Source of the DNA: Marifrigoribacter sp047730175
Lineage (GTDB): Bacteria > Bacteroidota > Bacteroidia > Flavobacteriales > Flavobacteriaceae
Length of the DNA stretch: 64,000 nt
Direction: 5' to 3'
NCBI RefSeq assembly: GCF_047730175.1
Contig: NZ_CP159833.1
Span: 1,178,001 to 1,242,000 of the forward strand
Below are positions 1 to 7,741 of the stretch, one piece after another. Position 1 is the first letter of the stretch; each line of letters begins with the position of its first letter. Both the position numbers and the translations under genes were made by a program. The notes beneath the pieces were generated by a model. It was not told where the DNA came from and did no database searches. It saw only the letters and a program-made list of their open reading frames with translations.

Positions 1-1306
1 CAAATACTCTGATCACTGAATCATAATCTGTTCCACCATCACATAATGATAACGTAACATTCTGTATAACACCATCGCCGGTAAATGAATACCAAACATC
101 TGGCGCAGCATTTCCACCCGTATCTGTAGAAGAAGAAGTGTCTCCTAAAATAAGGTCGTCACAGGCAACTGGAGTTGCATTTACACAAAGATCATTTTCA
201 GCTGGATCATCAGGGTTACATGAAACAGCTAAATTAAAGCTCCCAGAAAGGGTTAAAAAACCTTCTACCATAATAAAGTATGTTGAAGTACCATCAGAAG
301 TAAATGTAAGTTCAGATGACGTGAAACAAAAATCATCATTTCCAGCAATTTCAGTACCGTCACAGGCATCAAAAACACGTAAGTATGTGTCATAGTCTGT
401 ACCGTCATCACATAATGATAAGGTAATATCTTGTTCAACTCCAGTTCCTGTAAATGAATACCAAAGGTCTGGCGCAGCATTTCCTCCTGTATCTGTAGCA
501 ATAGAAGTATCTCCTATATACGTGCCGTTACAGACAACTACAACTGCGTCTTCACAAAGGTCGTTACTAGGGGCACTTCCATCTGGACAAAATACGTGAT
601 TATTAAGTAGTGGACTAAAACCATTAACTCCGTCATACATACCAACAATTCTGATTGTTTTGATACCAGTAACAGCAAAAGAAACTGGAACTAGTGAACT
701 TTCTGGCACAGCCACTGGCCCTAAAATACCTAAAGAGGCACCACTATCATCTAAGGCTTCAATGGTAACAGAATCTGGAAAACCATCAAAAGCACTCAAT
801 TCAAAATCAACGGCATCCACTGTTAAATCATATTGCAGTGTTAGTGTACCGTCGGTACTGCTTGCAATGATAGTTTGATTCTCTTGACCATAATAATCTA
901 CACCATTCCACTGTAAGTCACCAGCCAATGAGATATAAACACAGCCATCTTCTACAAGACCTGGTCCTTGACCATTTACAACGGTAGTCTCATCAAGCAT
1001 TGTAACACCAGGCAGAAAATTTGCACTACCTGGTGGGAGTAGATAACCTTCAAAATCTTCTGTGATACAATCGCCACGGTTAGTTACCCCTTGAACACTC
1101 CCTTCCAAAAGAGCAACGTCAAGTTTGGGGTGATTTTTAACGGAACTGTCCATGACTGTTGAAAAAGTTTCTAAAGAACTATTTTGATTTGTAGCTTGTT
1201 GCAGCGTAGCAACATACCTGTTATTGTCTGCATTAGGAGCTAGAGGCGCTTGGCTAAAGCCAACGAAACTCAAGAGTAGTATTAATAAAAGTGTAATTTT
1301 TTTCAT
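1..1306 (-). CDS. secreted repeat protein, N-terminal part (runs off window)
   Basis: Read on the minus strand from the ATG at 1306, the frame stays open for 435 codons to the window edge, so the C-terminus is missing. It begins with a clear signal peptide (MKKITLLLILLLSFVGFSQA), so the product is exported. After a region of about 250 residues come two copies of a 123-residue beta-rich unit. Each has the signature NDLC...GDTS...TDTGGNAAPD.WYSFTG...TLSLCD.GTDYD, with paired cysteines, and the DNA period is 369 bp (compare 81 with 450). This looks like the pre-peptidase C-terminal-like domains of large flavobacterial surface or secreted proteins, which often end in a T9SS sorting domain; that end is not visible here. 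Function is unknown beyond export and probable adhesion or binding. No neighbour helps. Confidence 0.85.
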   Translation of the reverse strand, partial: MKKITLLLILLLSFVGFSQAPLAPNADNNRYVATLQQATNQNSSLETFSTVMDSSVKNHPKLDVALLEGSVQGVTNRGDCITEDFEGYLLPPGSANFLPGVTMLDETTVVNGQGPGLVEDGCVYISLAGDLQWNGVDYYGQENQTIIASSTDGTLTLQYDLTVDAVDFELSAFDGFPDSVTIEALDDSGASLGILGPVAVPESSLVPVSFAVTGIKTIRIVGMYDGVNGFSPLLNNHVFCPDGSAPSNDLCEDAVVVVCNGTYIGDTSIATDTGGNAAPDLWYSFTGTGVEQDITLSLCDDGTDYDTYLRVFDACDGTEIAGNDDFCFTSSELTFTSDGTSTYFIMVEGFLTLSGSFNLAVSCNPDDPAENDLCVNATPVACDDLILGDTSSSTDTGGNAAPDVWYSFTGDGVIQNVTLSLCDGGTDYDSVIRVF

Positions 1307-1506
1307 GTTTAAAGTTTTAGTAAAAGGTTCGTAAGAGGTTTGCAACTCATAATTATTTGTTGATTAGCATAATTGCATGAAGACAAATATTCGAAAATTA
1401 TTTTGTTTTGTAACACAAAATAAAATTTATATAGAAAGTAAAAAAAAAGACTTAGCAAGTTTTAGTTTTCCTTAAATATTTACAAAAGATTCTCTAAAGT
1501 CTAAAG

Positions 1507-1665
1507 GTGAGCGCAAAGGCAAAAACAGCTCTTTTGTTTTTTTCGGCGTTGGCTGATGCGGGTGGGAAAAATAAATGTGCTGTTTGCGCGGTGGGGAGTT
1601 TGGTGCTATTTTTAATGGTTTGTTGGATTTTTTTTCGCTTATGGGTAACTTATTATATTGATTAA
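1507..1665 (+). other. possible 52-codon small ORF or dispersed element remnant in GC-rich patch
   Basis: From GTG 1507 to TAA 1665 there is an open frame reading VSAKAKTALLFFSALADAGG, then a stretch with two cysteines three apart (CAVC) and a hydrophobic segment ending LWVTYYID. The base composition (GCG, GGT, GGG and TGC codons) is unlike the neighbouring genes, and there is no ATG. It may be a membrane-anchored microprotein, but a non-coding dispersed element is at least as likely. There is no support for expression beyond the open frame. Confidence 0.25.
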
Positions 1666-1855
1666 TTTATGCTCGTTTATCAGGGCATGCTAACCGATAA
1701 CGATCGATTTGGCGTCTTTTTATCGGCTTCGAGGAAAACTACTAAATAATAAAATAACACCTTTAGTTCTGTGTGTTTTTTAGCACCTTTTTTAAAGTGT
1801 TCACTTGAGTATTGAGCTGCTTGTAAATATTGTAACTGTAAAAGAGTCTCTTTTT

Positions 1856-1948
1856 GTCATTGTGAGCACAGCGCAGTAATCTTTCTTTTTAAAAACATAA
1901 ACGATTAAACAAAAAGTGGTTCTTCGGTCATTCTTCATTCTGAATGAC
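1856..1948. repeat. inverted repeat of the dispersed 26-bp palindromic family
   Basis: The left arm 1856-1882 (gtcattgtgagcacagcgca...) and the right arm ending in ttcattctgaatgac at 1948 are both versions of the 26-27-bp unit seen at 3001-3026, 6332-6357 and twice inside gltX. The arms face each other across about 35 bp of AT-rich sequence, so the RNA could fold into a hairpin. It lies between two minus-strand genes. Confidence 0.65.
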
Positions 1949-1968
1949 AAAAAACACTTCAAAAAAAA

Positions 1969-2994
1969 TTAAAGCAAATCTATAATTTTTGCAACCACAG
2001 TTTTAGGCTCAATCGTTTTCATCACTTCTTCATAGCCCGCTGGAAATTTATTTCCGTAGATAGATGTTGGGATGAATGGAAATTGTTCTCGATCGGATAG
2101 TATAGAATTACCCTCAGCTTGCCCAAAGGGTGCAAATCCAGCAAAAGGGTGTGTAACACCCCAAAGAGTGATTACAGGTAAGCCAAACATCGCTGCTAAA
2201 TGTCCGTTTCCACTATCCATAGAAAGCATTATATCCAGGTTTGAGATCAATTCTAGTTCTTCGGTTAATGTTAATTTTCCAACGATACTTGTCACTGATG
2301 AATATTGAGAAGCCATGTTTGCTAAAACCTCTTTTTCATTGGTGCCGCCGCCAAATAAAAAGATGTTGAATTTTTGTTCCTGATCCAAACTAGCAATCAC
2401 TTTTTGCATTAAATCTAATGGATACATTTTACTAGTATAGGCTGCAAAAGGTGCGATGCCGATACTTTTTTTAGAAGTATCTTTTAGTAATTCTTTGACT
2501 TTAACCGAGGTATTTTTTTGTTTTTTCTGAACAGGTTTTGACAGATCCAATGGATAGCCCAAGTCTTCAAAAACATCGGCATAGCGTTGATGACTTGTTT
2601 TTAATGGCTTAAAATTTTCTCCTTGGGTGAGTTGTTTTTTTTCTGAACGTCCTTTATCTATCGCTGCTGTTTTAACCCCTTTTAGATTCAGATATTTTGT
2701 GATGATTTTTGAACGAATCACATTGTGTAGATCTGCCACCCCATCGATTTTAAGGTTTTTAGCTTGCTTGGCTAATTGCAATAATCCTAATCCTTTGTGT
2801 TGACCATACACATCGGCTTCCAAAAAATTTATTGTTGGAGTGTCTTCAAAAAAAGGCCTGAAAAATGGTTTCGAAAGGACTGTAAGCTGAACGTCTGGAT
2901 AGGTTTCAGAAAATAGAGTAAGTACCGGAACTGACATTGCCACATCTCCCATGGCGGAAAGACGAATTACGAGTATGTGTTTAGGTTTTTTCAT
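1969..2994 (-). CDS. glycosyltransferase family 9 (heptosyltransferase-like)
   Basis: 341 residues, the usual length for the ADP-heptose:LPS heptosyltransferase (RfaF/WaaF-like, GT9) family. The N-terminus KHILVIRLSAMGDVAMSVPVL is the family's first strand and glycine loop, and the C-terminal half has SIGIAPFA (about residue 178) and DSGNGHLAAMFGLPVITLWG, the nucleotide-sugar binding part. It is cytoplasmic or membrane-peripheral and should add a sugar to the LPS/lipooligosaccharide core; the exact donor cannot be read from the sequence. It lies 33 bp downstream of the DUF4254 gene in the same direction, a pairing common in flavobacteria, and a 26-bp repeat occupies the gap. Confidence 0.9.
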   Translation of the reverse strand: MKKPKHILVIRLSAMGDVAMSVPVLTLFSETYPDVQLTVLSKPFFRPFFEDTPTINFLEADVYGQHKGLGLLQLAKQAKNLKIDGVADLHNVIRSKIITKYLNLKGVKTAAIDKGRSEKKQLTQGENFKPLKTSHQRYADVFEDLGYPLDLSKPVQKKQKNTSVKVKELLKDTSKKSIGIAPFAAYTSKMYPLDLMQKVIASLDQEQKFNIFLFGGGTNEKEVLANMASQYSSVTSIVGKLTLTEELELISNLDIMLSMDSGNGHLAAMFGLPVITLWGVTHPFAGFAPFGQAEGNSILSDREQFPFIPTSIYGNKFPAGYEEVMKTIEPKTVVAKIIDLL

Positions 2995-3000
2995 TTATAG

Positions 3001-3026
3001 AGACTCATCGCTTTGCTCTGAGTGAC
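3001..3026. repeat. single arm of the dispersed 26-bp repeat family
   Basis: agactcatcgctttgctctg plus agtgac (26 bp) aligns without gaps to 6332-6357 and to the right arm inside gltX (52038-52063). It fills nearly all of the 33-bp gap between the DUF4254 and GT9 genes. Confidence 0.6.
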
Positions 3027-3027
3027 A

Positions 3028-3636
3028 CTATTTTTCTCCTCTTAATACAGGATTTAGCTCGTCGTCATTGTACATTTTCATTTGCTTATATACTTTCATA
3101 TATTTATTTCCAACAGAAATATCATTCAACAATTGATCAATCGCTGTACTTAAATCAACACGTTGTTCGAGTAAAATATTCAATTTTGTTTGACAGGCAT
3201 TTCTGTGCGATTCAGAAGCATTTTCTCTAGTAGCTTCTTCATTCATGTGGTACACTTTCAAAGCAAGAATAGAAAGACGATCCACACCCCAAGCAGGGCT
3301 TTCAGTATTAATAGTAGCATTATCTTGAACAGTAGCTTCTTTGTATTCTTCTAAAAAATAACTATCGATATACTCAACCATATCGGTGCGATCCTGATTT
3401 GAAGCATCAATCTGTCTTTTTAATGATAGGGCTCCAACAGGGTCAATATTTGGATCCCGAATAATGTCTTCGTAATGCCATTGTACCGTATCAATCCAAC
3501 ATTTTCTATATAGCAAATGATCTAGAAGTTGAGCCTCTTTTGAATAAGGGTTTGTAAATGACTGATCTACGTTATTTTCAATGTGATACGTATCTATAAC
3601 TTCTTTAAAAATTTTATTTGCTTTTTCTGAAAACAT
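3028..3636 (-). CDS. DUF4254 family protein
   Basis: 202 residues, helical and charged, without a signal peptide or membrane segment, so probably cytoplasmic. The central IRDPNIDPVGALSLKRQID and the later SPAWGVDRLSILALKVYHM match my recollection of the Bacteroidota-specific DUF4254 family, for which no biochemical role is established. It is followed by a GT9 gene, and the same pairing in related genomes suggests a link to LPS-core assembly; that is inference. A good -7 box (3662-3669) lies 26 bp upstream of the start, so this gene and GT9 may form their own unit separate from the DUF6427 gene. Confidence 0.85.
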   Translation of the reverse strand: MFSEKANKIFKEVIDTYHIENNVDQSFTNPYSKEAQLLDHLLYRKCWIDTVQWHYEDIIRDPNIDPVGALSLKRQIDASNQDRTDMVEYIDSYFLEEYKEATVQDNATINTESPAWGVDRLSILALKVYHMNEEATRENASESHRNACQTKLNILLEQRVDLSTAIDQLLNDISVGNKYMKVYKQMKMYNDDELNPVLRGEK

Positions 3637-3661
3637 AATGGAAAATTAAAAATTGTTTTTG

Positions 3662-3669
3662 CAAAGATA
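3662..3669 (-). promoter_or_regulatory. -7 box TATCTTTG for the DUF4254-GT9 unit
   Basis: The minus strand reads TATCTTTG, a match to the Bacteroidota -7 consensus TAnnTTTG, 26 bp before the DUF4254 start. No convincing TTG -33 element was found at 17-20 bp. Confidence 0.5.
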
Positions 3670-3718
3670 TTATTTTTTGAAATAGTATCCCTTTTAAATC
3701 AAAATAGGAATTTTCGAT

Positions 3719-4645
3719 TTAATTTATAAACATTAAACCTATAGGAAGTAAAACCAAAACCCACAACAATAATTCTTTAAACCAAAATTCTTTTATGCCT
3801 TCTATGTAACTTGTCGTTATAATTGAAAGAGAAGCAAGAACAAAGAAAAACTCAGCTCCATTTTTAGTTGAAGACAAAAATCCTATCAAAAAACTAATCA
3901 CTAAAACAAGTATTAAAAGCGTATAATTTGACTTCGCTTTTTTAGCAATGGTAGAAAATTTTGATATTCTATAAAACAAGGTCCATATCGTTAATGCTAT
4001 TATAATTGATGCAGGAATTAATAAGGAAAAAGATTGATAGGCTGAAAAATCGATTCCTATGGATCTATCTATTTTCAGAAACCAAAAAAAGGATTCATTC
4101 ATTAAAAGATAATAGGTGGTAGTTAGGGTAAAAACCGATAAAAATCCTACGATTGGAATTAAAAAATGATTGGCTGTTTTTTTCGGATTTTGAAGAATTC
4201 CTATATATAAAACGATAAAATATAACAAGCTCCAAAAATAAAAAAGAGATGCTATGGCAATAAATAATGTGGCATCTAATAATTTTTTGTTGGTATTCTT
4301 AACGGATGTTATACTAACTATTCTTCGTAAAGCAAGTAGTAAAAATAAATTTGATATTATGATATTATTTTCAGAAAAAACAGCAGGAAATAGTAGAATA
4401 AAACAACAAAACAATATAATTGAAAGGTTGTTTTTATCTGTTAAACTATTTTTTCTTACAATAAAGTCTAGCAATAATATAAGGAATATAAAGACTAAAG
4501 CGATCAATATATAATTTATAAAAAATGAAAGGCTTAGTGCCTCTATTGGGTTTAAAAAAATCCAGAGGGAATAGCCGAATAAAAGAAACACGCTTACAAT
4601 TATAAAATTGATAGGTTTAGAAATACTGAAAAAGCTTGTGAGCAT
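3719..4645 (-). CDS. DUF6427 family integral membrane protein
   Basis: 308 residues from the ATG at 4645. The frame is open further, but the next upstream ATG (4669) would run into the divergent promoter, and the protein family begins MLTSFFSISKPINFIIVSVF. It is hydrophobic throughout, with about eight to nine predicted membrane helices, so it is an inner-membrane protein. I place it in the Bacteroidota family DUF6427 by its N-terminus and by its position next to DUF6341 and purD. Function is unknown. Confidence 0.8.
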   Translation of the reverse strand: MLTSFFSISKPINFIIVSVFLLFGYSLWIFLNPIEALSLSFFINYILIALVFIFLILLLDFIVRKNSLTDKNNLSIILFCCFILLFPAVFSENNIIISNLFLLLALRRIVSITSVKNTNKKLLDATLFIAIASLFYFWSLLYFIVLYIGILQNPKKTANHFLIPIVGFLSVFTLTTTYYLLMNESFFWFLKIDRSIGIDFSAYQSFSLLIPASIIIALTIWTLFYRISKFSTIAKKAKSNYTLLILVLVISFLIGFLSSTKNGAEFFFVLASLSIITTSYIEGIKEFWFKELLLWVLVLLPIGLMFIN

Positions 4646-4666
4646 GGTTCTTAATTTATATTTTTG
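4636..4666 (+). promoter_or_regulatory. promoter for the DUF6341 gene
   Basis: TTG at 4636-4638, a 20-bp spacer and TATTTTTG at 4659-4666 match the Bacteroidota sigma-ABfr layout (TTG, 17-20 bp, TAnnTTTG). The -33 end overlaps the first codons of the divergent DUF6427 gene. The start codon it serves is at 4685. Confidence 0.65.
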
Positions 4667-4684
4667 CAATCTAAATATAAAGAT

Positions 4685-4918
4685 ATGTCTTGGAAAGGTT
4701 TTTTTGAAGGAATACAGTCATTTTTTGTAGACGTTGTATTTGCTCCTTTTGATATGCTAAGATCAATGGCTCCTGAAAGTTGGTTTCTTAGCAATATAAT
4801 GTCATGGATACTAATGGCAATTGGTGTTGTTGCATTTATATATTGGATGGGACAACTTAAAAAATTTAATGACAATAACGAAGAAGACCGTAGTTCAACG
4901 GGTCATTCTTATTTATAA
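4685..4918 (+). CDS. DUF6341 family small membrane protein
   Basis: 77 residues from ATG 4685 (MSWKGFFEGIQSFFVDVVFA). An in-frame ATG at 4664 lies inside the -7 box and is unlikely to be used. The protein has an amphipathic N-terminal helix, one membrane helix at about residues 38-57 (IMSWILMAIGVVAFIYWMGQ) and an acidic tail. It matches the flavobacterial DUF6341 family, which sits between purD and DUF6427 in related genomes. It converges on purD and overlaps its last six bases. Function unknown. Confidence 0.8.
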   Translation: MSWKGFFEGIQSFFVDVVFAPFDMLRSMAPESWFLSNIMSWILMAIGVVAFIYWMGQLKKFNDNNEEDRSSTGHSYL

Positions 4919-6187
4919 TAAATCAAATCCGATATCGGTACGATAATACATCGTATCAAAATGTAGTTTTTCTATGTTTTGATACGATTTTTTTATTGCC
5001 TTTTTATAATCAATATCTAAGGAAGTTATCGCGATAACTCTCCCTCCATTGCTAAGCACTTTTCCATCCTTACTTGCTGTTCCTGCATGAAATACGATAG
5101 AATCTTGTATATTTTCGATACCTGAAATGACTTTCCCTTTTTCATACGCTTCAGGATATCCTCCAGAAACTACCATGACTGTCGTTGCAGCTCGTTCGTC
5201 TAATTCAAGATCAATAGTATTTAAAGTTTGTTTCGCTGTAGCCTCTAAAACAGCTACGAGATCCGTTTTAATTCTAGGCAAAACAACTTCAGTTTCAGGA
5301 TCGCCCATTCGTACATTATACTCAATAACAAAAGGTTCATTGTTTACTATAATAAGACCTATAAAAACAAATCCTTTATAATCAATGTTCTCTTTTATAA
5401 GTCCATTGACCGTAGGGATCACAATTCGTTCTTCTATTTTTTTCATCAAGACCTCATCTACAAAAGGTACTGGTGAAATGGCCCCCATACCACCTGTATT
5501 TAATCCTGTATCGCCTTCTCCTATCCTTTTATAGTCTTTCGCCGTTGGAAGTACCTTATAGTTTTTCCCGTCTGTTAAAACAAATACGCTTAGTTCAATT
5601 CCGTCAAGAAATTCTTCAATTACAACTGTTGCACTAGCTTCACCAAACTTTGCATGCGTTAACATGTTTTCAAGTTCTTGTTTTGCTTCTTCAATATTAT
5701 TTAGAATTAGGACTCCCTTTCCGGCCGCTAATCCATCTGCTTTTAATACATAAGGTGCATTTAAAGTTTCTAAAAATTCTTTTCCTTTGGCAACTGTTTC
5801 TTTAGTAAAGCTTTGATATGCTGCTGTTGGAATACCATGATCAAACATAAATTCCTTAGCTCGTTCTTTACTTCCTTCTAATAAAGCTCCTTCTTTTGAA
5901 GGGCCTATAATCATTACATTTTTTAACCTTTCACTTTCTGAAAAATAGTTTGTTATTCCTTGCACCAAAGGATCTTCAGGCCCCACCACAACCATTTCAA
6001 TATTGTTTTCAATCACACAAGATTCTATCGCTTTAAAATCGGTTACTGAAATAGGAACATTGGTTGCAATTGCTTCAGTTCCTGCGTTTCCAGGTGCTAC
6101 AAAAAGTAGATTACACTTTGGACTTTGAGAAATTTTATATGCAAATGTATGCTCGCGGCCTCCAGAACCTAGGATTAAAATATTCAT
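4913..6187 (-). CDS. purD: phosphoribosylamine--glycine ligase
   Basis: 424 residues from the ATG at 6187 (MNILILGSGGREHTFAYKIS); an upstream in-frame ATG at 6211 lies in the promoter. GARS catalyses ATP-dependent joining of glycine to 5-phosphoribosylamine, the second step of purine synthesis, in the cytoplasm. Seen in the sequence: the N-terminal GSGGREH loop, the ATP-grasp part with LKADGLAAGKGV, the GARS signature YNVRMGDPETE and a complete C-terminal domain. Length is normal. A TATTTTTG -7 box lies at 6211-6218 on this strand. Confidence 0.97.
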   Translation of the reverse strand: MNILILGSGGREHTFAYKISQSPKCNLLFVAPGNAGTEAIATNVPISVTDFKAIESCVIENNIEMVVVGPEDPLVQGITNYFSESERLKNVMIIGPSKEGALLEGSKERAKEFMFDHGIPTAAYQSFTKETVAKGKEFLETLNAPYVLKADGLAAGKGVLILNNIEEAKQELENMLTHAKFGEASATVVIEEFLDGIELSVFVLTDGKNYKVLPTAKDYKRIGEGDTGLNTGGMGAISPVPFVDEVLMKKIEERIVIPTVNGLIKENIDYKGFVFIGLIIVNNEPFVIEYNVRMGDPETEVVLPRIKTDLVAVLEATAKQTLNTIDLELDERAATTVMVVSGGYPEAYEKGKVISGIENIQDSIVFHAGTASKDGKVLSNGGRVIAITSLDIDYKKAIKKSYQNIEKLHFDTMYYRTDIGFDLL

Positions 6188-6210
6188 TAGAAAGGAATTT
6201 AAATTCGACA

Positions 6211-6218
6211 CAAAAATA
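6211..6218 (-). promoter_or_regulatory. -7 box TATTTTTG for purD
   Basis: The minus strand reads TATTTTTG 24 bp before the purD start codon. It overlaps the alternative upstream ATG, which is one reason to prefer the start at 6187. Confidence 0.5.
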
Positions 6219-6331
6219 AGATTTTTTTATCCTGAAACCATACGAACTCTTTCTATTTCCGATGGAATATTATTTATTTTACTGAAAGACTATTTTCTGT
6301 TTAAAACTTCGTCTACTAAATGCCAATCATG

Positions 6332-6357
6332 AGATTCTTCACTTCGCTCTGAATGAC
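6332..6357. repeat. single arm of the dispersed 26-bp repeat family
   Basis: agattcttcacttcgctctg plus aatgac, in the gap between divergent purD and the CapK-like gene. Its sequence is the closest relative of the left arm of the palindrome inside gltX (reverse complement of 52007-52033). Confidence 0.65.
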
Positions 6358-6403
6358 ATTTTCTTTATTATAAGTTGAGGTACCACTGTTTTTAATTTGT
6401 AAA

Positions 6404-7741
6404 TTGATCCCTTATTATATCGCATTGAATTTTTTTGAATCCATATTAAAATTAAATGGTTATCCTATTCAGGAAGCTAAAAAACAGCTAGCTGAAATTC
6501 AGAATATTCCTGAAAATGAGTACGAGGCTCACATCTTTAAACAAAGAAAATCAATAGTTGAATATCATTTAAAACACAATTCTTTTTACAAATCGTTTCT
6601 TGGAAGTTCTTCTACTGAAAAGTGGGAAGATATTCCAATCATGCGAAAGAAAGATCTTCAAATACCTTTAAAAGATCGAATATCACAAGGGTTTAATATT
6701 AAAAAATGTTATGTAAGTAAAACATCTGGCTCGAGTGGTACTCCTTTAGTTTTCGCAAAAGATAAATACTGTCATGCGCTTACCTGGGCAGGAATTATAG
6801 ATCGATTTGGATGGTTTTCTATCGATTTTAATCATTCCTATCAAGCTCGATTTTACGGCATTCCATTAAGTTTTTTCGCTTATCAAAAAGAACGTTTAAA
6901 AGATCGTTTAAGTCACCGTTTTCGGTTTCCTATTTTTGATCTTTCAGAAAAAAAACTAGAAGAATTTTTATCTGTTTTCAGAAAAAAGAAATTCTTTTTT
7001 ATCAATGGGCACACAAGTTCGATTGTTCTTTTTGCAAAATATTTAAAAGAAAAAAAACTTATCTTAACAGATGTTTGTCCTAGTTTAAAATACTGTGTTG
7101 TGACCAGTGAAATGTTATATGATTCAGACAAAAAACTTCTCCAAGAAATATTGAATGTCCCAATCATTAATGAATATGGTGCCTCCGAGATAGATTTAAT
7201 TGCATTCACGAATAGTAAAGATGAATTTATAGTGAATAGTGAAACGTTGTTTGTAGAAATATTAGATGAAGAAAATAATTCTGTTCCAAATGGAGAGGTT
7301 GGAAAAGTGGTTATAACTTCATTGTACAATAAGGCACAACCATTAATACGATATGAAGTTGGAGATGCAGGAATTTTATCCCCAAAGGGTACTTTAAAAA
7401 CCCCGATTTTACAAGAGTTAGTGGGGCGTTCAAATGATATCGCTTATTTACCTAGCGGCAAAACAGTTCCTGGACATACCTTGTATTATGTTACTAAAAG
7501 TGTCATTGAAGATGATGGAAATGTAAAGGAATTTATTGTTGAGCAATTAACTTTAGAAACGTTTAAAATTATTTATGTTTCAGATACTGAATTACAAAAA
7601 GAGCAAATTAATACTATTCATAAAGCAATGACTCAATATTTGGAGGAAGGTTTATCCATTCAATTAGAAAAAGTCGCTGTGTTAGATCGAAGTAATCGAG
7701 GAAAGTTAAAGCAGTTTACCTCGAATATTGAACAAAAATGA
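6404..7741 (+). CDS. CapK/PaaK-like adenylate-forming ligase
   Basis: 445 residues if the TTG at 6404 is the start; no ATG or GTG lies in frame between the upstream stop at 6371 and that position, so the first residues are uncertain. It belongs to the phenylacetate-CoA ligase (PaaK)/CapK branch of the ANL superfamily. The phosphate-binding loop TSGSSGTPLVF is at residues 107-117, with NEYGASEID (motif 5 region) near 260 and RYEVGDAG near 325. CapK-like proteins occur in capsule loci and are thought to activate an acyl group, but their substrates are mostly unknown. The gene overlaps the following GT4 gene by four bases (ATGA), so the two are coupled. It faces the large minus-strand polysaccharide operon. 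Confidence 0.85.
   Translation: MIPYYIALNFFESILKLNGYPIQEAKKQLAEIQNIPENEYEAHIFKQRKSIVEYHLKHNSFYKSFLGSSSTEKWEDIPIMRKKDLQIPLKDRISQGFNIKKCYVSKTSGSSGTPLVFAKDKYCHALTWAGIIDRFGWFSIDFNHSYQARFYGIPLSFFAYQKERLKDRLSHRFRFPIFDLSEKKLEEFLSVFRKKKFFFINGHTSSIVLFAKYLKEKKLILTDVCPSLKYCVVTSEMLYDSDKKLLQEILNVPIINEYGASEIDLIAFTNSKDEFIVNSETLFVEILDEENNSVPNGEVGKVVITSLYNKAQPLIRYEVGDAGILSPKGTLKTPILQELVGRSNDIAYLPSGKTVPGHTLYYVTKSVIEDDGNVKEFIVEQLTLETFKIIYVSDTELQKEQINTIHKAMTQYLEEGLSIQLEKVAVLDRSNRGKLKQFTSNIEQK

Larger units (their letters stand above)
1307..1968. other. long intergenic region with a GC-rich patch and a palindromic repeat
   Basis: 662 bp between the start of the secreted repeat protein and the end of the GT9 gene. 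The part next to the secreted protein is AT-rich leader sequence. About 1500-1670 is distinctly richer in G+C and holds a 52-codon open frame, listed separately. About 1680-1740 contains short self-complementary stretches (cgataacgatcg). The last 110 bp carries an inverted repeat of the dispersed 26-bp family. Confidence 0.7.

Noticed and set aside
6913..7329. 138-codon frame antisense to the CapK-like gene
   Set aside because: The plus-strand frame has clear ligase motifs across this stretch; the antisense product is Ser/Asn/Phe-rich with no family features, as expected for a shadow frame.
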